From: Omphiscola glabra
Taxonomy: Eukaryota > Mollusca > Gastropoda > Lymnaeidae
Direction of reading: 5' to 3'
Assembly (NCBI GenBank): GCA_964017045.1
Contig: OZ024806.1
Location: forward strand, 4,732,488 to 4,796,487
DNA: 64,000 nucleotides
Notes under the pieces: model-generated
Seen by the model: only the letters and a program-made list of their open reading frames with translations
Told to the model about the DNA's origin: nothing
Databases searched by the model: none
Position numbers and translations under genes: made by a program
Shown: positions 30,981-42,604 of the stretch, one piece after another
Layout: each line of letters starts with the position of its first letter
Numbering within the stretch: position 1 is the stretch's first letter

Positions 30981-32115
30981 TGTTTCTGCAACACTTCAGA
31001 TTTCCAAATGCATGACCTAGATTTATAAATGATAGCTTAAGCGTGTTGGTGCTTTAGTGTAGTTATTGACAGCCGAGAGAGAACTTACAGAACAGAAACT
31101 GCACCGAATTACCTCGTGTCTATGACACACCCACATATTTCAATTGCATATGTCTCGGTTCAAAATATTCTGTTAGTCTTTGTAGTAAAATTATTGCAGT
31201 CACGTGATTTTGAACGACTTAAAATGACTCGGTTTTTTTGTTTGTTTTTTTTTTGTTGTTGTTTGTTTGGTTACTTTGGCCTTTTCTTCACAATTCCTTG
31301 TTTAACATTTGATCTAATGTTTAAAATTGAATAAATGAGTGAGAAATTCGTTTCTCTGTAATTGCGTTTGGATGTTAGTTATTATTATTATTATTAAATA
31401 TATTATTTTTAATTCAAGGCTTTTTAAAGGTACGAACGAATTAAGATTTATTTTTAAATTCATAAAATCATTTAACCCAAAACTACAACTTACTTCTTTA
31501 TTTCTTAATAACAGAAAACAAAGCACAGACCAAGATGTTTAAGGAGAGAAATGAAACAAATCATTTTGGACTATCTACCTAGTAGAATTTCAGCTTACGC
31601 TCTTTAGTACTTCAACGTTTGAGAAAATACTTTGAGAAATATCACACAACAAAACTGATTTAACAAGAAGTTTCGTTTCAAGTCAAACTTTAACTTTTTA
31701 AATTTAACATCTCCCTTGTAAAGTACACGTCTACTAAGCCCAAGGATCTTTCGCACGAAAGTGGACACAAATTAAAACAAGAATAAAGAGTGGAAAAAAT
31801 AGCTAACAGTCAGCCAGGCTCAGTTACCCAATAACTAAAGCCACCCATGAATAGCCAGCAATATTGATAGGCCAGCCAATGAACCAATCCTAAGGTAAAT
31901 ACAACTTTTTGTAACGTTAACTTTTCCCCCATCAAAGAAACCAGACAAACTCGTCCGAAAAGAAGATGGTTCAGTGTCAATAACAATTAACAGACGGCCA
32001 TTTTGAGCACTCCAAGCTCGGACAACCCGAGTTAAAGATCAAGATCCATCTGTTTGCATAGATCCAGTTAACGCATGCCCAGCGGCGTCCACGGTTGACA
32101 AGTGGATTTACCAGC
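30981..32115. other. AT-rich sequence, no gene recognised until the promoter-like region
   Basis: Small open frames (31116-31334, 31339-31542) are AT-driven. From about 31780 the sequence becomes less AT-rich and leads into the possible promoter at 32116. Confidence 0.4.
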
Positions 32116-32123
32116 TATTTAAG
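32116..32123 (+). promoter_or_regulatory. TATA-like element upstream of a start-codon exon
   Basis: gctatttaagagac lies 66 bases upstream of the ATG at 32189. If functional, transcription would start near 32145. Alternatively the T/C-rich tract at about 32150-32168 followed by cgaaag is a splice acceptor at 32178 and the ATG exon is an internal exon. Confidence 0.35.
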
Positions 32124-32188
32124 AGACAGTTGCATCTCGGAGTTTTCACGTTTTTTCCTTCTCTATTTGGTTCGAAAGCTCCCACAAA

Positions 32189-32242
32189 ATGGTCTTAACA
32201 AGCATAGGGAGTAAAGATGATAAGATTAACGTCTCACTCACA
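32189..32242 (+). CDS. Candidate start-codon exon
   Basis: cacaaaatgg gives an excellent start context (A at -3, G at +4). Eighteen codons (MVLTSIGSKDDKINVSLT) run to aca, followed by gtaagtag, a consensus donor at 32243, so the exon ends in phase 0. The region just upstream has either a TATA-like box or an acceptor-like pyrimidine tract. I recognise no family from 18 residues. A phase-0 candidate downstream on the same strand is 54284-54553. Confidence 0.42.
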
Positions 32243-32747
32243 GTAAGTAGAATTTTCCTTATTCCTGATTGGTCCATTTCTTTTATTCCCAATACTATAC
32301 ATTACTTTTGATTGGCTATCATTTGCTTTTTTCGGAAATTCCCATTACTTCCATATAAAAATGCTCAACCGTACCAGACACCCCCCTCCCCACCAAAACA
32401 AAATGTCAACCCCCAACCCCCCCCCCCCCACACACAAATATACCCGCCCCACCCCATTTCATTATAAATACGTTATTTAATCCAAGTAATTTCCCATCGT
32501 GTTCTTTACAATTCAGTACAATCAAATTTGTTGAAATTATGAACGACACATGATGATTTATCACGATCCAGGACACATTTTCACATCTTGAAAGTCAATA
32601 ATAAAATACTATTGGAAAAAAAAAAGGGGGGGGGGGGGAGAGAGAAAAGATGCACATTCATCAGATTAAGTAATGTCATCTTCATCGTCGAATAATAGTA
32701 AATAATGCATTGTCTTTTTTTAAACCAATGATTTTTAAGCACATCCG
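32243..32747. other. Presumed intronic sequence
   Basis: No exon seen. It has C-rich (32375-32455) and A/G-rich (32615-32650) low-complexity patches and two ATTGG motifs (32268, 32311). Confidence 0.35.
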
Positions 32748-32916
32748 AATTGAATGACGTCATCAGTATTGGTGCACATCATTTGAATGACGTCATCAGT
32801 ATTGGTGCACATCATTTGAATGACATCACCAGTATTGGTGCACATCATTTGAATGACATCATCAGTATTGGTGCACATCATTTGAATGACATCATCAGTA
32901 TTGGTGCACATCATTT
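32748..32916. repeat. 33-base array with a CRE-like site per unit, 5 copies
   Basis: Units of ttgaatgacgtcatcagtat followed by tggtgcacatcat. The first two copies have the full palindrome tgacgtca and the others tgacatca. The 33-base unit leaves NDVISIGAHHL open on plus. Confidence 0.94.
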
Positions 32917-33244
32917 GTGGACGGTACGCCGCATTGTCTTGGTCATTCGATGATGCAGCTCAAAAAGTTTGTTTGAAAAATGAAGCGACGGTTATGGAAA
33001 AAGCGCGGAGCTTAAACATTTTTGGACGTGACTGAGACTTGATCGAATTTTGTAGATGTAAAGTATTAAACTTTAGATGACTCCCTCATTCAGTCCCCGG
33101 TACTGCCCGCAAACCCACCCCCCACCCCGCAAAAGAAAAACCAAAACCAAACACACACACACACACACATGCACATATTTTCATAATGTTCTTCCGACCA
33201 ATTCTTTTTGGCAAAGATAAAAACAGCTATCAAAATGTTTAGAT
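32917..33244. other. Unassigned sequence with an (AC) tract
   Basis: A C-rich patch and an (AC)n run (33150-33169). No gene seen. Confidence 0.4.
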
Positions 33245-33320
33245 ATCTATTTATAGACTGTGCCACTCAATCTATTTATAGACTGTGCCACTCAATCTAT
33301 TTATAGACTGTGCCACTCAT
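33245..33320. repeat. 25-base tandem repeat, 3 copies
   Basis: Units of atctatttatagactgtg plus ccactca. Confidence 0.92.
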
Positions 33321-33510
33321 ATTTGTTTGTATTATAAGCAAGGCGTATTTACTTCTGCGGGAGTCTACGTCGAGGGCGTCTCAATGGGGGAGCAAGGATA
33401 CTGTAAAACTATTTGATTTTAAATATATCCCATTTGCCCTATATCCCCTTCGCATGTCATTTCTACTGCAGCAACTGATCTCAACCTTTTAAAACAAACC
33501 TAATCTACCC

Positions 33511-33565
33511 AGACTTTAAGCATGATCTACTTTAAGCATGGTCTACTTTAAGCATGATCTACTAT
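33511..33565. repeat. 18-base tandem repeat, 3 copies
   Basis: Units of actttaagcatgatctac with one gtctac variant. Confidence 0.85.
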
Positions 33566-33644
33566 CAACTCTTCATAAAAAATAGGTTCAAAACTTCATT
33601 ACTTTAATGACTGGCATGGAAATTGAGTGAACTTATTATCAACA

Positions 33645-33895
33645 GGAAGCCCAACGTTATCAACAGGTATCCCTTAGTAATCAACAGGTAGCCCCTACTT
33701 AACAACAAGTAGCCCCTTGTTATCAACAGGTAGCCCCTTGTTATTAACAGGTAGCCCCTAGTTATCAACAAGTAGCCCCTAGTTATCAACAGGTAGCCCC
33801 TAGTTATCAACAGTAGCACTTAGTTATCAACACGTAGCCCTTAGTTATCAACAGTAGCCCATACTTATCAACAGTAACCCCTAGTTATTGTAAGA
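33645..33895. repeat. 21-base minisatellite, about 12 copies
   Basis: Units of gttatcaacaggtagcccct plus a, with deletions in the right copies (aacagtagc). Confidence 0.92.
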
Positions 33896-33924
33896 AATGT
33901 TCATTGAGCGTCCTTGATTTCACA

Positions 33925-34413
33925 TACATTGAAACATATATTCCTCTGATTCTATACACTTCTAATTGAAACATATATTCCTCTGATGCTATACACTTCT
34001 AATTGAAGCATATATATTCCACTGATTCTATACACTTCTAAATGAAACATATATTCCTCTGATTCTATACACTTCTAATTGAAACACATATTCCTCTGAT
34101 TCTATACACTTCTAAATGAAGCATATATTCATCTGATTCTATACACTTCTAATTGAAACATATATTCCTCTGATTCTATACACTTCTAATTGAAACACAT
34201 ATTCCTCTGATTCTATACACTTCTAAATGAAGCATATATTCATCTGATTCTATACACTTCTAATTGAAACATATATTCCTCTGATTCTATACACTTCTAA
34301 TTGCAGCATATATTCCTCTGATTCTATACACTTCTAAATGAAGCATATATTCCTCTGATTCTATACACTTCTATTTAAAACATATATTCCTCTGATTCTA
34401 TACACCTCTAATT
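33925..34413. repeat. 37-base minisatellite, about 13 copies
   Basis: Units of tctgattctatacacttcta followed by attgaaacatatattcc. The variants aaatgaagc and attgaaacac recur in order, hinting at a multi-unit duplication of about 120 bases. Confidence 0.93.
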
Positions 34414-34425
34414 GTTACCTAGCAC

Positions 34426-34760
34426 AGGGGTGGGGAAAGTCCGGTTTGGTCCAAATACCGTCCGTGACATCATGGTCTGGCCAGCCAGCGGAATTCAAAT
34501 TCCAAATAAATAGGAGTCTTTAGGTGTTTTGATTCCTCCCAGCATAAGGCGATATGACACGCAAGGACACACAAAGTCGAGACTTCAATTCGGCGCCATT
34601 TTTAACACTGAGACTTCAATTCGGCGCCATTTTCAACAATGTAATCAAGTAAACTGTAAGGAAATAATTTTAAAAATTAAATTTCCATTAAATCTTGGCA
34701 TTGCTCCCAATGTTCAATGTGCGGCTTTTAAACATTTTAAAAATCATATTAAGTAAATAA
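34426..34760. mobile_element. Possible hAT element left end
   Basis: caggggtggggaaagtccgg followed by a gtctggcc stretch resembles hAT termini of the CAGGGGTGGGCAA type. gacttcaattcggcgcc is repeated 38 bases apart (about 34580 and 34618). No matching right end or transposase was found. Confidence 0.35.
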
Positions 34761-34782
34761 TACAAAAGATGTTAGCACATAG

Positions 34783-34885
34783 TACACAACATGTTTGCAC
34801 ATAATGCCCAACATGTTTGCACATAATGCCCAACATATTTGCACATAATGCCCAACATGTTTCCACATAATTCCCAACATGTTTA
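34783..34885. repeat. 22-base tandem repeat, 5 copies
   Basis: Units of caacatgtttgcacataatg plus cc. Confidence 0.92.
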
Positions 34886-35149
34886 TATTTCTCGGCAAAT
34901 AACTCGAATCATTTGTGTTAAGTAAATTAAATTGAACCATGTACAAAGTAGAGTAATGGATGACTTTAAGTTGCGCAGCCAATTTCTATAAATCTAACAG
35001 AAATGTATGGTTAACAGACTCAATTATTTTATACATTTTTATATATTAATATGTCAATCTTCAATTTGTCACTAATCGGAACAAGCAGCAACACAAACAC
35101 ACACAACTTTTTTTAAAAATAAATAATTCATCAATTTCTACTCTTTCTT

Positions 35150-35268
35150 CAACATTATCAACTCCCGACCCCTTCAATCAACTTACACAATATCAACTCC
35201 CGACCCCTTCAATCAACTTAAACAATATCAACTCCCGACCCTTTCAATCAACTTACATAATATCAACG
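35150..35268. repeat. 35-base tandem repeat, 3 copies
   Basis: Units of tatcaactcccgacccctt followed by caatcaacttacacaa. Confidence 0.9.
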
Positions 35269-35795
35269 CTAACCCACACCCACACTGGTGTTACCTCTTC
35301 TCACACCCACACTGGTGTTACCCTAACCCACACCCACACTGGTGTTACCCTAACCCACACTCACGTTACCCTAACCCACACCCACACTGGTGTTCCCCTA
35401 ACCCACACCCACACTGGTGTTACCCTAACCCACACTCACGTTACCCTAACCCACACCCACACTGGTGTTACCCTAACCCACACCCACACTGGTGTTACCC
35501 TAACCCACACCCACACGCACGTTACCCTAATCCACACCCACACTGGTGTTACCCTAACCCACACCCACACTGGTGTTACCCTAATCCACACCAACATTGG
35601 TGTTACCCTAACCCACACCCACACTCACGTTACCCTAACCCACACCCACACTCACGTTACCCTAACCCACACTCACGTTACCCACACCCACACCCACACT
35701 GGTGTTACCCTAACCCACACTCACGTTACCCTAACCCACACTCACGTTACCCACACCCACACTCACGTTACCCTAACCCACACTCATGTTAACGC
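35268..35795. repeat. 27/21-base mixed minisatellite
   Basis: Two unit types intermix: taacccacacccacactggt plus gttaccc, and the shorter taacccacactcacgttaccc without its last base. Both contain ttaccctaaccc, close to telomere-strand CCCTAA. Confidence 0.92.
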
Positions 35796-36261
35796 TAAAA
35801 ATGCGCTTCTATCTTGACATGATTTTACCTGCACTCAAAGGAAACAATATACGAGATGGGGTGGGGGTTGGGTTGATGTCTGATCAATTTGTAACTCTGT
35901 AGCTATAAATTGCCGTTTATGTAAATATGACTTGGACATATGCTTAATGTTTGTGGGATGGGGGGTGGATCTGAACCAAGCCTAGTACTGGGGGCGTTGC
36001 AATCCATCGCTAATGACGATTTGTGGGGGCTACCTGGCAGTGGAGACGACACTGGCGTGACGTCATGCTACCTCATTCAATCAAAGAGTTTATTTATACG
36101 TTGTAGCAGCTGGGTTGTCCTGGTCAGGGGTTGTAGCAGATGGGTTGTCCTGGTCAGGGGTTCTAAATCTGGAGAGCACCAATTCCAAGATAGTCGTTGC
36201 ATAACTCACATCAGCTAAGAATTTGTGACTCATCAAAATGGAGGAAATTGTTGAGTGTTTT
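35796..36261. other. Non-repetitive stretch with a perfect CRE palindrome
   Basis: Contains tgacgtca (36058-36065) within an otherwise unassigned, relatively GC-rich segment (35950-36075), and a 31-base direct duplication of ggttgtcctggtcagggg (36105-36165). The open plus frame 35940-36218 shows no known motif. Confidence 0.4.
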
Positions 36262-36722
36262 AGATAACGTTTCAGACAATGTATCAAACATTGCATCAGA
36301 AAATGTATCAGACAATGTATCAAACATTGCATCAGAAAATGTATTAGACAATGTATCAAACATTGCATCAGACAATGTATCAGACAATGTATCAAACATT
36401 GCATCAGAAAATGTATTAGACAATGTATCAAACATTGCATCAGAAAATGTATCAGACAATGTATCAAACATTGCATCAGACAATGTATCAAACATTGCAT
36501 CAGAAAATGTATCAGACAATGTATCAAACATTGCATCAGAAAATGTATTAGACAATGTATCAAACATTGCATCAGAAAATGTATCAGACAATGTATCAAA
36601 CATTGCATCAGACAATGTATCAAACATTGCATCAGAAAATGTATCAAACATTGCATCAGAAAATGTATCAAACATTGCATCAGACAATGTATCAGACAAT
36701 GTATCAAACATTGCATCAGACA
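36262..36722. repeat. 12-base monomers in higher-order order, hairpin-forming
   Basis: Monomers acaatgtatcaa, acattgcatcag, aaaatgtatcag and acaatgtatcag repeat in 24-, 36- and 48-base blocks. caatgt and acattg are reverse complements, so neighbouring monomers can pair. Several frames are open on both strands (NVSDNVSNIASE on plus) because 12 is a multiple of 3; not called as genes. Confidence 0.94.
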
Positions 36723-36769
36723 AATACAAGACTATCAGTCCTGTTCTTCCTGAATACGCTGATGGGACA

Positions 36770-37010
36770 TACGTCTCTTGACTGATGGGTCGTACGTCTC
36801 TTGACCGATGGGTCGTACGTCTGTTGACCGATGGGTCGTACGTCTGTTGACTGATGGGTCGTACGTCTCTTGACCGATGGGTCGTACGTCTCTTGACCGA
36901 TGGGTCGTACGTCTCTTGACCGATGGGTCGTACGTCTCTTGACCGATGGGTCGTACCTCTGTTGATTGATGGGTCGTACGTCTCTTGATGATGGGTCGTA
37001 CGTCTGTTGA
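36770..37010. repeat. 23-base minisatellite, about 11 copies
   Basis: Units of gatgggtcgtacgtctcttg plus acc; cgtacg is palindromic. Confidence 0.94.
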
Positions 37011-37069
37011 CTATTTGCTGAGAAAACTATCGCTATTACCCGAACAGTGTTATTGTTTCGGTACGTCAC

Positions 37070-37282
37070 GTGATTTTGTTTGGCTGCCAGCGTTACCACA
37101 GAGTAAATAAATCAGGTGTCGAGGACAAAGCTATTTTGACACCATTGAGTAAAGCATGGGCAGACAAAAGCCAAGAAGCCCTAGCACGTGATCATTCAGA
37201 GACCGATCCAATGAGTGAGCATCTTAATGTTGTTCGTCCTTCACAGGCGATGATGACCAAGGAAAATTTGGAACCAGTTTAA
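37070..37282 (+). other. Open frame of 70 codons, coding status unknown
   Basis: Non-repetitive and highly charged: GVEDKAILTPLSKAWADK, SQEALARDHSETDPMSEH and LNVVRPSQAMMTKENLEPV, then a stop at 37280-37282 inside the first unit of the next array. tcacgtga (37066-37073) is an E-box-like palindrome at its start. tcgtccttcacag near 37237 could be an acceptor. No family recognised; it may be a transposon scrap or an exon. Confidence 0.25.
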
Positions 37283-37848
37283 AGTGTGGGAGAGTTGCTG
37301 AACTCATCAACCAGTTTAAAGTGTGGGAGAGTTGCTGAACTCATCAACCAGTTTAAAGTGTGGGAGAGTTGCTGAACTCATCAACCAGTTTAAAGTGTGG
37401 GAGAGTTGCTGAACTCATCAACCAGTTTAAAGTGTGGGAGAGTTGCTGAACTCATCAACCAGTTTAAAGTGTGGGAGAGTTGCTGAATTCATCAACCAGT
37501 TTAAAGTGTGGGAGAGTTGCTGAATTCATCAACCAGTTTAAAGTGTGGGAGAGTTGCTGAATTCATCAACCAGTTTAAAGTGTGGGAGAGTTGCTGAACT
37601 CATCAACCAGTTTAAAGTGTGGGAGAGTTGCTGAACTCATCAACCAGTTTAAAGTGTGGGAGAGTTGCTGAACTCATCAACCAGTTTAAAGTGTGGGAGA
37701 GTTGCTGAACTCATCAACCAGTTTAAAGTGTGGGAGAGTTGCTGAACTCATCAACCAGTTTAAAGTGTGGGAGAGTTGCTGAACTCATCAACCAGTTTAA
37801 AGTGTGGGAGAGTTGCTGAATTCATCAACCAGTTTAAACGTCATTTCA
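37272..37848. repeat. 37-base minisatellite, about 15 copies, nearly identical
   Basis: Units of accagtttaaagtgtggga followed by gagttgctgaactcatca. The only recurrent variant is gaattcatc in a cluster around 37485-37575 and in the last copy. Confidence 0.96.
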
Positions 37849-38137
37849 GTGCACAAAAGGGTAAATTAAAAAAAAAAATTACTTTTCTTTAAAGACGCCG
37901 ATTTTTTAACATTAATTTTGAAATACATATTGCTGTTTATTTAGTTTTGTTGGCAGAGCCACCCCTGCGTCGCTTTAGCTCTAGCTTATAGTAGCTACAG
38001 TATAGCCACAATAAAGCCTAGCTCTAGCTTATCTTAGCTATAACATAGCCATAATGAAGCCATCCATACATCGTGTCACAGTTATTACGTCATTTTCTGC
38101 CAACGTTTTGTCAGAATTCTGGCTTGAATTTTCCACA

Positions 38138-38362
38138 CATTCATGTATGATTGCTGTAATGTATGATTGCCGTCATGTATGATTGCTGTCATGCATGATT
38201 GCCGTCATGTATATTTTCCGACATGTATGATCGCTGTCATTTATGATTGCCGTCATGTATATTTGCCGTCATGTATGATTGCTGTAATGTTTGATTGACG
38301 TCCAGTATGATTGCTGTCATGTATGATTGCCGTCCAGTATGATTGCCGTCATGTATGGTGGT
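38138..38362. repeat. 16-base minisatellite, about 14 copies
   Basis: Units of atgtatgattgccgtc with gctgtc variants. Confidence 0.9.
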
Positions 38363-39338
38363 CGACATGATGTTTGCAAACAGTCTGTAAGAAGTTGCCG
38401 TGTATTGTTAAAACATGCTGAGAATTATATCATGAAGTTCATGTAAATTTCATCATGCCTATGAACATAAAGAAATTAGATCTGTGCCGCCTTCATATCT
38501 AATCTCTCAAAACATCACTTAGAAGAACATCCAGAAACATGTCGGATTGTATAACAGTGGCAATCTGTTGAGAACCTTTGAATTGTACAACAATGGCATC
38601 ATGTTGAGCATCCTTGAATTGTACAACAGTGGCATCGTCCTGTTATAGATTTCATGTATATATATATCAAAGTATTTAATCAAGGAGTCTTACATTCGTT
38701 CTATCTGTAGACCAGCTTACATCCCAGTTAATGAGTCTATTTTCAGTCTACTTTCAACATGTCTCTAAGCAATAATGCTTTATTTATAGATGTTTGCTTA
38801 GGAATATTTCCTTACTTAGGCGTAGTCTCTAAAGAATATATTTCTTTATTTAAGGGTGGTTTATAAAGCAAATTAACGGCTTAAAAAGTATACACAGCAT
38901 ATAAACCTTCAGAAGGTTTGATCTCTTTCCTTTATATGGGACGGCTAGTAATAGATTAGTACTTCTTTAATCTTCCACTTTGTCACTGCCAGTTAGAGAG
39001 AACGTGAGAGAGAGAAAGCGAGTGACAGAAAGAGAAAGAAGTGAGAGAGAGAGATAAAGAAAGGGAGAAAGAAAGACAGTGAGAGACAGAGGGAGGGGGA
39101 GAAAGAGAGCAAGAGAAGGGGATAGATCACTCAGTTGCCCTCAAATCCATCTCTCTCACCAACTGGAGAGCGCCGTGCTAACAGACAAGTCACGGCTCCT
39201 ACGGCTCCTACAAACAGGTAGCGTGAGCAGGTTATGAAAACGAGCCAGTGTTGGTGGATTTGACGCGGTGGGGGTGGCGGCGGCTGTGGGGGGTGGTGGC
39301 GGTGCTGGATGCCCTCTGTGTTTCCATTCTTCCCACAG
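38363..39338. other. Unassigned sequence with short repeats
   Basis: A 2-3-copy motif (gaattgtacaaca..tggcatc, 38578-38637) and a GA-rich tract (38992-39118). No gene recognised. Confidence 0.4.
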
Positions 39339-39454
39339 GCAGACAGGTGTGTTGCAGTTGCTCTGCTGTATGGGACCTGCTGATCCCTCACTGCTACTCT
39401 GTTCAATCAGTGCACAGACACCGTTTTCTTAGAGATTATATGTTTTACGGTTAA
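39339..39454 (+). other. Candidate terminal exon after a strong splice acceptor
   Basis: gtttccattcttcccacag is a very good acceptor (AG at 39337-39338). One frame after it stays open for 37 codons (RQVCCSCSAVWDLLIPHCYS, then VQSVHRHRFLRDYMFYG) and stops at 39454. A second frame is open for about 30 codons. No domain recognised and no donor nearby. Confidence 0.22.
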
Positions 39455-39814
39455 TACAAGTTTTCGTCTTGTCGGATCGTGTGTTATTCATGGATTAACA
39501 TAATTTCAAAGTTTGTGTTTTAAATGTGTTTAGAATTATTAGAGTTCTTCATATTAAAACTAAGTTTCAAAACCCTGTTGACAGTTGAGGTTTTTAGTTT
39601 ATAGAGTGTTTGTAAAAACAAACAAAAAGAAAATGGCGTATGTTCCAGCAATGACATATATTCCAATATTCATTTTGACATCCTGAAATAAAATTATCTT
39701 TTTTTTTAAAAGTGGAAAACAATGTCCGCCCCCACACCGCAAAGACAAAACATAGGGTACGCCCCTGCATCGGTGATAGAGATTTCTTCTCTGTTCTGTC
39801 TATGCTCATTTGTT
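39455..39814. other. AT-rich sequence with a MITE end
   Basis: gtgtgtccgccc-like sequence near 39720 followed by gggtacgcccctg (about 39757) resembles the right end of the GGCGTAG MITEs. No gene seen. Confidence 0.4.
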
Positions 39815-40945
39815 GCTATTGACTCCCGATGGAACTGTGGTTGACCTCACTGTCACTGTTGCTATTGACTCACGACGAGACAATGGTTGACCTCATTGTT
39901 ACTGTTGCTATTGACTCAAGACGAGACTGTGGTTGACATCAATGTCACTGTTGCTATTGACTCACGACGAGACTGTGGTTGACATCAATGTCACTGTTGC
40001 TATTGACTCACGACGAGACTGTGGTTGACATCAATGTCACTGTTGCTATTGACTCACGACGAGACTGTGGTTGACCTCATTGTTACTGTTGCTATTGACT
40101 CAAGACGAGACTGTGGTTGACATCAATGTCACTGTTGCTATTGACTCACGACGAGACTGTGGTTGACATCAATGTCACTGTTGCTATTGACTCACGACGA
40201 GACTGTGGTTGACCTCATTGTTACTGTTGCTATTGACTCACGACGAGACTGTGGTTGACCTCATTGTCACTGTTGCTATTGACTCACGACGAGACTGTGG
40301 TTGACCTCACTGTCACTGTTGCTATTGACTCACGACGAGACTGTGGTTGACCTCATTGTCACTGTTGCTATTGACTCACGACGAGACTGTGGTTGACCTC
40401 ATTGTCACTGTTGCTATTGACTCACGACGAGACTGTGGTTGACCTCACTGTCACTGTTGCTATTGACTCACGACGAGACTGTGGTTGACCTCACTGTCAC
40501 TGTTGCTATTGACTCAAGACGAGACTGTGATTGACCTCATTGTTACTGTTGCTATTGACTCACGACGAGACTGTGGTTGACCTCATTGTTACTGTTGCTA
40601 TTGACTCACGACGAGACTGTGGTTGACCTCACTGTCACTGTTGCTATTGCCTCAAGACGAGACTGTGATTGACCTCATTGTTACTGTTGCTATTGACTCA
40701 AGACGAGACTGTGATTGACCTCATTGTTACTGTTGCTATTGACTCACGACGAGACTGTGATTGACCTCATTGTTACTGTTGCTATTGCCTCAAGACGAGA
40801 CTGTGGTTGACCTCATTGTTACTGTTGCTATTGACTCAAGACGAGACTGTGATTGACCTCACTGTCACTGTTGCTATTGACTCACGACGAGACTGTGATT
40901 GACCTCATTGTTACTGTTGCTATTGCCTCAAGACGAGACAGTGGT
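39815..40945. repeat. 46-base minisatellite, about 24 copies
   Basis: Units of ttgctattgactcacgacg, agactgtggttgacctc and attgttactg. The last copies run into a non-repeat tail at 40945. Confidence 0.95.
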
Positions 40946-41124
40946 TGCACCGATTACTCTGTTCGTGCGGCGTGTTTTGATTGTGTCCGCTATCTGGGTC
41001 AGTGGCTTATTTGCCAGCTCACACCAATTAGATTTACCAACAGATTGGTTTAATGTCACGTTTTTAAAATGCTCTCTATTAAATTTACTTTTGTTTCTGA
41101 CGGACTCGCTGAGTGGCAAATGCA

Positions 41125-41860
41125 TGGAAAGCTAATTATTGGTCATTTCCCGTCAAGCTATCGAGCTTAAACTTGGTACATAGACTTGTTGCAGCATTCT
41201 TTCAAATTTTCAGCCCCAACCCTTAACCCCAACCCTTAATCCCAACCCTAAACCCCAACCCTTAACCCCAACCCTAAACCCCAACCCTTAACCCCAACCC
41301 TAAACCCCAACCCTTAACCCCAAACCTTAATTCCAACCCTTAACCCCAACCCTTAACCCCAACCCTTAACCCCAACCCTTAACCCCAACCCTAAACCCCA
41401 ATCCTTAACCCCAACCCTTATTCCCAACCCTTAATCCAAACCCTAAACCCCAACCCTAAACCCCAACCCTAAACCCCAACCCTAAACCCCAACCCTAAAC
41501 CCCAACCCTAAACCCCAACCCTAAACCCCAACCCTAAACCCCAACCCTAAACCCCAACCCTAAACCCCAACCCTAAACCCCAACCCTAAACCCCAACCCT
41601 AAACCCCAACCCTAAACCCCAACCCTAAACCCCAACTCCATAAAATTCGATTTTCCTGTTTTTTCAAGGGGAAGATAAAATGAACGTCTTCCCTATAACT
41701 GCGCTAAATGAGAATCTTTGACAAAAGTCGCAAGTGCTTTTGATGCGTAATATTTATTTTTTTCTGAAATAGTTGATGAAATTAATCAGCTGTGTAAAAG
41801 CGGGTGGGTCATTAGAATATTAATATAGTTGCCAGGCGATAAAAAATGTGAGGTTGCGAG
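41125..41860. repeat. Dispersed repeat A, copy 2, with an internal array
   Basis: 41125-41216 (caagctatcgagcttaaac, ttggtacatagact) and 41636-41860 (ataactgcgctaaatgag, aaaagcgggtgggtcatt) match copy 1 at 11195-12300. Copy 1 has only a short aaccctagccccaacc stretch where this copy has the expanded CCCTAAACCCCAA array. Confidence 0.78.
41217..41635. repeat. 13-base telomere-like array (CCCTAAACCCCAA), about 32 copies
   Basis: The left half is mixed (cccttaaccccaa and ccctaaaccccaa) and the right half is pure ccctaaaccccaa. It sits inside dispersed repeat A. Confidence 0.94.
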
Positions 41861-42023
41861 TCTTAGTTTGGGGAATGGGGCGGGGGGGGGGGGGTATTGG
41901 GAATCATATAAAGAGCATTATTCTCAGTTTACCCCCCCCCCCCCCCCCGCCTCTTCAACTGCACTCTTTTATTGCTGGATACTACAGTTTAGTAATCTAC
42001 CAATTGTCTCAAATGAAATAAAC

Positions 42024-42401
42024 GGTCACCGGATATTTACTTGAAAGAAATTTCGTCGACGGAAAAGTGACCTACGGAAGTTTGGTCGAATTTTATTCTC
42101 GGTTCACACGAGCAAATTTTGCGTCAAATTTCTGATGTATGATCCAAAATGTGACAAAAATTTAATTTTGTGAACTGACCTTGTATGCATGTTTTTGGCA
42201 AATGTTCAGCCCCCCCCCCCCTACCACCCACTGCTCACTATTACATTTTATAATAGTTTTGTTTTACTAGTAGAGTGCGTTCCAAAAGAAATTTGACGCA
42301 AAATTTGATCGTGTGAAATTCGACCAAACTTCCGTTCGATCAGACTTCCGTCCATCAATTTTCCGTCGGCGAAATTTCTTTCAAACAAATTTCCGGATAC
42401 G
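42024..42401. mobile_element. Foldback DNA element, copy 1
   Basis: The left arm (ggtcaccggatatttacttg, aaagaaatttcgtcgacgg) pairs with the right arm (gtcggcgaaatttctttc, aatttccggatacg). Both arms carry repeated ggaaattt/gtcga motifs. The centre has gcgtcaaatttc and gaaatttgacgc. It matches copy 2 at 61459-61757. No transposase. Confidence 0.8.
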
Positions 42402-42604
42402 TCAAAAGCATGATTTACGGGCCCCGTTTTTACATATTACCCCCTTCCCCCCCAACCCACACACACACATTATTTTTTAAAAAATAATTCGAAACTTGAT
42501 GATGTGCGCAATTCTTGGTACATTTGAATGAATGTGAATGCTGATAGTGAATTTATTGAATGAAGGTTTTCATTTGTATTTATGATGAGCTATTATTTTA
42601 AATT

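Noticed and set aside
35268..35795. True telomere, because ttaccctaaccc recurs
   Set aside because: The CCCTAA words are only part of a longer 27/21-base unit and the array has sequence on both sides.
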